NCBI RefSeq assembly: GCF_012641335.1
Contig: NZ_JABAID010000008.1
Coordinates: 1 to 64,000 of the forward strand
Direction of reading: 5' to 3'
Source: Novosphingobium sp. ERN07
Lineage (GTDB): Bacteria; Pseudomonadota; Alphaproteobacteria; Sphingomonadales; Sphingomonadaceae
DNA: 64,000 nucleotides
The position numbers and the translations under genes are program-made. Under the pieces are notes generated by a model. It was not told the DNA's origin. It was given only the letters and a program-made list of their open reading frames with translations, and did no database searches. Below, piece after piece: positions 60,437 through 64,000 of this stretch; the first letter of the stretch is position 1, and the number at the start of each line of letters is the position of its first letter.

Positions 60437-62925
60437 ATCGTTACTTCCTTACACAAATTGCGATCGAAGGTTTTCGCGGCATCAACAATAACGGCGATCC
60501 GCTAACCCTTTCGTTCAAGCCGGAGTGCGTGAACTCGATCTACGCAAACAACGGCGTGGGGAAGACTTCGATCTTCGAGGCGCTCCAGTTCGCCATCCAC
60601 GGGGAAATACCTCGCCTTGCCGCCTTGCAGGGAGCCGAGCAAGGCGACAGCTACATCATCAACCACTTCCATCCTGCCAAAACGGCGACGATCGATCTCA
60701 AGCTCTCACCCGACAACGGTAGCGCAGATGTGACCATCCGTGTCGTACGCGATGCCAATGGAAACCGTGTCGTCACCTCGCCGTCCGGCCACGCAACGCC
60801 GGAAGAGGTCCTCAATGCGCTCCGCGAGGATTTCGTACTCGTCGATTACAAGACGTTCGCCGGCTTCATCGACAACACCGCGCTACTGCGCGGCCGTTCC
60901 TTCTCGGCCCTTATCGGCCTCAGCCAATATTCGAACCTCCGCCAGGCGATCGAGGGCGCGAACAACACCGCCACGCTGCGCAACGACCTTGGGATCAAGG
61001 TGCTTAGCGCGAACATCGCTGCGCACAAGGCAAGTGTCGCGGAGACGAAGCGCAAGACTATCGAAGCCTACACTGACCTGACTGGGCAGACCCTCGACCA
61101 GATTGACGATCGCCCCATGCTGGAGAGCACTGTCACCAAGGTGCTGACCGACATTGGCGCGCTGGGAGCGGTCATGGCCGGTAAGACGGTCAAGGATTTT
61201 GACCACAAGGCGGCAGTCGCCGCCTTAGAAGAAGGCTCCGACAGCGCGAACCGGCTCAAGTTGCAGAAGCTGCAGCAGGACCGGGAAGTAGTGCGCGCAC
61301 TGACCTTCTCTGAAGAGCATGTCGGCCAGCTCGATGCACTCGAGGCGATCGCCAAGGAGCGTGACGAAGCGCTCACGAAGGTCGGCCATGCCGAATTGCT
61401 CTCGCTGCTCAAGAGCGCCGCCACGGTGATCGGAACGCCGGCATGGCCCGCTGACGACAGCTGCCCGATCTGCGATCTGCCGCAGGAGCTGCCCCTGAAA
61501 GTGCGGCTCGACGAAAAGATCGCTGCCTATGACGCCGTTAAGGAGCTGGATGCCGAACTCGCCAAACTGTGTGTGGACTGTCCGGCCGTCGCACTGCTGA
61601 GCAAGCTTGAGAGCGCGGCCGCGCTCGGGGTGCCGGCCGAGGAGCATATTGCGGCCGGGCTGCTCAAGGCGGCGAAGGCGGGTTCGGTCAAGACTGCGGA
61701 GATCAGGCAAGTCAAGGCCGGACTCGAGACGTTGACCAAGGCCTGCGACGAAAAGGTCACGGCTCTCGAGAGCGAAATCCTCGAGTTGGAGAATAGTCTG
61801 CCCCCATCGATCGCGGCGGCGGCGCGCGCGATCGAGAACGCCAAGAAATTTCGCGACGAGTTTGCTGCCTTCGATAGCGCCACTTCGAAGCTCACTTCGG
61901 CCGAAACCTCCATGGCAAAAATCGATCGCTGGCTGACGTTCATCGGCAAGGCCGACAAAATCTTTGCTGGCGCGGAGACCAAGCTGTCGACCGAGCGACT
62001 CAAGGAGATCGAGACGGCCTACAAGGGACTGTTCCCGCTTATCATGCGCGGTGCGCCGGATTTGAAGCCGCATCTCGCCCGCGCCGCGAAGAGCGAGAAT
62101 ATCGATCTTACCCTGTCGAACTTCCATGGCGAAGAGAATGTGAACGCACGCGCGGTGCTGTCGGAAAGCTATCGGAATGCTGTTGCCGCCTCCATCTTCC
62201 TGTCGGCGGCGGTTAAGCATACCCGCTCTCCACGCTTCATGGTGCTCGACGACATCACGTCAAGCTTCGATGGCGGTCACCAATTCAATCTGATGGAAGT
62301 GCTGGTAAAGGAGCTTCGCTACGGCGCGAATCCCGACGGCGTCCAGTTTATCCTGCTAAGCCACGACAGCGCGCTGGAGAAGTTCTTTGATCGGCTCGGC
62401 AACACCAAGGATTGGCACCACCAGAAGCTCCAGGGCATGCCACCAACGGGTGCCGTGCAGAGCAGTACCCAAGGCGCCGACCGACTGAGGCAGCGTGCCA
62501 CCGCGCTGCTCAACCAGGGCAGTGTCGACCTCGCCGGGCCGCTCGTCCGCCAGTATCTCGAATATAAGCTCGGCTACATCATCGCGCGGCTGCAGATCCC
62601 AGTACCGCCGGACTATGCGACGCGGCCCGACAATCGCACCCTTTCCACTTACTTCGACGCCATCACGCGGGCGGTCGACCTTTACGAGAAGGCAGGCGAG
62701 TGTGTCCTGAACGCCGCGCAGAAGACAGCGGTCAAGCAAACCCACGCTACGTCAATCATCGCCAATTGCATCGCACACTACGAGACCTCGGTCGGCCAAC
62801 CCTTCACCGCACATATGCTGTTGGGGGTGTTGCAGGATATCGATCAATATGCAGAAAATTTCCGGCAGATCGATCCCGCCAATGCCGGTCAACGAATTTA
62901 CTACCGACGCCTAGACAAAAAATAG
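60433..62925 (+). CDS. Rad50/RecF-like AAA (ABC-type) ATPase
   Basis: 830 residues. N-terminal FRG motif (IAIEGFRGINNNGDPLTLSF) and Walker A NNGVGKTS at about 39-46; a helical arm containing CPIC at 344-347, like the zinc hook of Rad50 but with only one CxxC; a second helical arm; then signature LSESYRNA near 576, Walker B FMVLDDITSSFD near 602, and H-loop LLSHDS with His644. A C-terminal extension of about 150 residues (from GADRLRQRATALLNQGSVDL to the end) is not part of the ATPase; I do not recognise it. Gene is in the integrase island; a DNA- or RNA-related antiphage role is plausible but not shown. Confidence 0.85.
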   Translation: MNRYFLTQIAIEGFRGINNNGDPLTLSFKPECVNSIYANNGVGKTSIFEALQFAIHGEIPRLAALQGAEQGDSYIINHFHPAKTATIDLKLSPDNGSADVTIRVVRDANGNRVVTSPSGHATPEEVLNALREDFVLVDYKTFAGFIDNTALLRGRSFSALIGLSQYSNLRQAIEGANNTATLRNDLGIKVLSANIAAHKASVAETKRKTIEAYTDLTGQTLDQIDDRPMLESTVTKVLTDIGALGAVMAGKTVKDFDHKAAVAALEEGSDSANRLKLQKLQQDREVVRALTFSEEHVGQLDALEAIAKERDEALTKVGHAELLSLLKSAATVIGTPAWPADDSCPICDLPQELPLKVRLDEKIAAYDAVKELDAELAKLCVDCPAVALLSKLESAAALGVPAEEHIAAGLLKAAKAGSVKTAEIRQVKAGLETLTKACDEKVTALESEILELENSLPPSIAAAARAIENAKKFRDEFAAFDSATSKLTSAETSMAKIDRWLTFIGKADKIFAGAETKLSTERLKEIETAYKGLFPLIMRGAPDLKPHLARAAKSENIDLTLSNFHGEENVNARAVLSESYRNAVAASIFLSAAVKHTRSPRFMVLDDITSSFDGGHQFNLMEVLVKELRYGANPDGVQFILLSHDSALEKFFDRLGNTKDWHHQKLQGMPPTGAVQSSTQGADRLRQRATALLNQGSVDLAGPLVRQYLEYKLGYIIARLQIPVPPDYATRPDNRTLSTYFDAITRAVDLYEKAGECVLNAAQKTAVKQTHATSIIANCIAHYETSVGQPFTAHMLLGVLQDIDQYAENFRQIDPANAGQRIYYRRLDKK

Positions 62926-63053
62926 AGCTAACCCGAGCCTAGTCAGATGCTCTTCCGGCCCCGTTTCTCGCGCTTACGTCCCTCCAAGCAACTTTCGTTG
63001 CACTGGGTTGCCGTATGTGCGATTCACCGTTCGTTCCAATGAGCGAGTGATTG

Positions 63054-63791
63054 ATGGCTGATGGCAGTGCAATCGAGTGGACCGACGCGACGTGGAACCC
63101 GGTTACGGGCTGCACTAAGATATCGCGCGGTTGCGACAATTGCTACGCCGAGCGCTTTGCTGAGCGATTCCGCGGCGTCGCGGGGCATCCTTTCTCGAAC
63201 GGCTTCGATCTGACGCTGCGGCCGGAGCGGCTGCACCAGCCCTTGCGCTGGCGAAGGCCGCGAATGATCTTCGTTAATTCGATGAGCGACCTGTTCCACA
63301 AGAACGTTCCGGACGCCTTCATCGACCAAGTCTTTGCCACGATGGAGGAGGCGGATTGGCACGTCTTCCAGGTGCTCAGCAAGCGCAGCTCGCTGATGCG
63401 CGATTATTTGCGCCGCCGCTATCAGGACGATGAACCGCCAGCGCACATCTGGTGCGGCGTCTCCGTCGAGGATGCCCAGGCCAAAGGTCGCATCGAACAA
63501 CTTCGCGCCACCCCGGCGGGCATACGCTTCCTCTCGATCGAGCCATTGATCGGGGCGATCGGCCCAGTGAATCTGCAGGGGATTGACTGGGTTATTGTCG
63601 GGGGTGAATCAGGACCCGGGGCGAGACCAGTGCATCTCGACTGGGTGCGCGAAGTGCGCGACCAATGTATCGCGCAGGGCGTGGCGTTTTTCTTCAAGCA
63701 ATGGGGCGGCACCCGACCCAAATCGGGCGGCAGGGAATTGGACGGCCGGCAATGGAGCGAGTTTCCGACTCTTCAGGCAGCCAGCGGCTGA
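63054..63791 (+). CDS. DUF5131 (phage Gp37/Gp68) three-Cys protein
   Basis: 245 residues. N-terminal IEWTDATWNPVTGCTKISRG then CDNCYAERFAER gives the Cys20-x6-Cys27-x2-Cys30 cluster typical of this family, which looks like an iron-sulfur/radical-SAM relative. Later WCGVSVEDAQ, LSIEPLIGAI and VIVGGESGPGARP are family motifs. Start ATG 63054; a TTG one codon earlier is possible. It overlaps the TcmP gene by 40 bases. The pair is known from many phages and islands but its function is not established. The 125 bases before it hold no gene. Confidence 0.85.
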   Translation: MADGSAIEWTDATWNPVTGCTKISRGCDNCYAERFAERFRGVAGHPFSNGFDLTLRPERLHQPLRWRRPRMIFVNSMSDLFHKNVPDAFIDQVFATMEEADWHVFQVLSKRSSLMRDYLRRRYQDDEPPAHIWCGVSVEDAQAKGRIEQLRATPAGIRFLSIEPLIGAIGPVNLQGIDWVIVGGESGPGARPVHLDWVREVRDQCIAQGVAFFFKQWGGTRPKSGGRELDGRQWSEFPTLQAASG

Positions 63792-64000
63792 CCACCGATC
63801 TTCCCGAAGTCGGGCCATGGGCGCGCGAAAAGCTTGACGCGCTCGCCCGCTATCTCGATTTCTACACCAAGGTCCTGAAGAACCAACCTTGGCGGACGCT
63901 TTATCTCGACGCTTATGCGGGCGGAGGCCGCGCGGTGCTGCGCACTGGCGATCGGCCGCCATCGACTGGCGCGGAACTGTTCAGCGACGCTCCGCCAATT
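63752..64000 (+). CDS. tcmP: Three-Cys-motif partner protein TcmP (partial, cut by window end)
   Basis: First 83 residues only. LPEVGPWAREKLDALARYLD FYTKVLKN and WRTLYLDAYAGGGRAVLRTG match the N terminus of the TcmP family, which has a methyltransferase-like Gly-rich loop. The start (ATG 63752) lies 40 bases inside the DUF5131 gene, so expression is coupled to it. The remaining two thirds or so lie beyond 64000. Confidence 0.8.
   Translation, partial: MERVSDSSGSQRLTTDLPEVGPWAREKLDALARYLDFYTKVLKNQPWRTLYLDAYAGGGRAVLRTGDRPPSTGAELFSDAPPI

Noticed and set aside
1..64000. CRISPR array or tandem repeat array
   Set aside because: I saw no series of regularly spaced direct repeats anywhere in the window; the only repeats are isolated palindromes.
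58557..64000. Intact prophage
   Set aside because: There is an integrase and a phage-type DUF5131 protein but no capsid, portal, terminase or tail genes up to the window end. An island or satellite is more likely.

Overview
The window is a high-GC alphaproteobacterial chromosome segment. Protein families, gene order and the paired pyrB/pseudo-dihydroorotase point to Sphingomonadales, perhaps Novosphingobium or a relative; this is inferred from gene content, not from a marker gene. A large flagellar and chemotaxis block (about 12.3-54.1 kb) dominates. Housekeeping genes flank it on the left, and the right edge is the start of a genomic island.

Left arm (1-12.3 kb): the tail of an IS5-type transposase; sppA divergent from pyrB and a dihydroorotase-like gene; a ParA / small DNA-binding-like / TPR-SPOR lipoprotein operon divergent from a second SPOR protein with Sel1 repeats; a DUF418 membrane protein whose 3' end lies inside one of two related palindromic repeats; a YkuD L,D-transpeptidase; and two short-chain dehydrogenases that look like acyl-CoA enzymes, behind an operator-like palindrome.

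Flagellar block: on the minus strand are sltF-flhA-fliA, flgA, flgM-flgN and an unusual small MotA/MotB-like pair. On the plus strand are flgBCDEFGHIJKL-motA-motB, a GAF-PAS-GGDEF diguanylate cyclase, then (after convergent fliC) an FlbD-like sigma-54 activator and fliEFGHIJ-fliK-fliLMNOPQR-flhB-fliD-fliS. Three near-identical sigma-54 promoters (TTGGCAC-N5-TTGCT) precede sltF, flgA and flgB. With the FlbD-like activator, FliA and FlgM they imply a cascade of sigma-54 genes followed by sigma-28 genes. Several parts are reduced or altered: short FlgD and FlgE, FlgH without a lipobox, FliM without the N-terminal CheY-binding peptide, and a rod-binding FlgJ split from its muramidase.

Chemotaxis block (46.7-54.1 kb): a divergent CheB-like protein with an altered catalytic His, then STAS-cheA-cheR-cheB-cheD-cheY-cheW and a small unknown gene. 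No receptor and no cheZ are present in the window.

Right arm: a TonB-dependent receptor, a glutathione S-transferase-like protein, palindromic repeats, an NDUFA9-like NAD(P)-binding protein and tRNA-Leu(CAG). Directly after the tRNA come a P4-type integrase and a cargo zone: a 68-residue protein translationally coupled to an 830-residue Rad50/RecF-like ABC ATPase, then a DUF5131 (Gp37/Gp68) three-Cys protein overlapping a TcmP partner cut by the window end. This cargo is the best candidate for a poorly described, possibly defensive, system.
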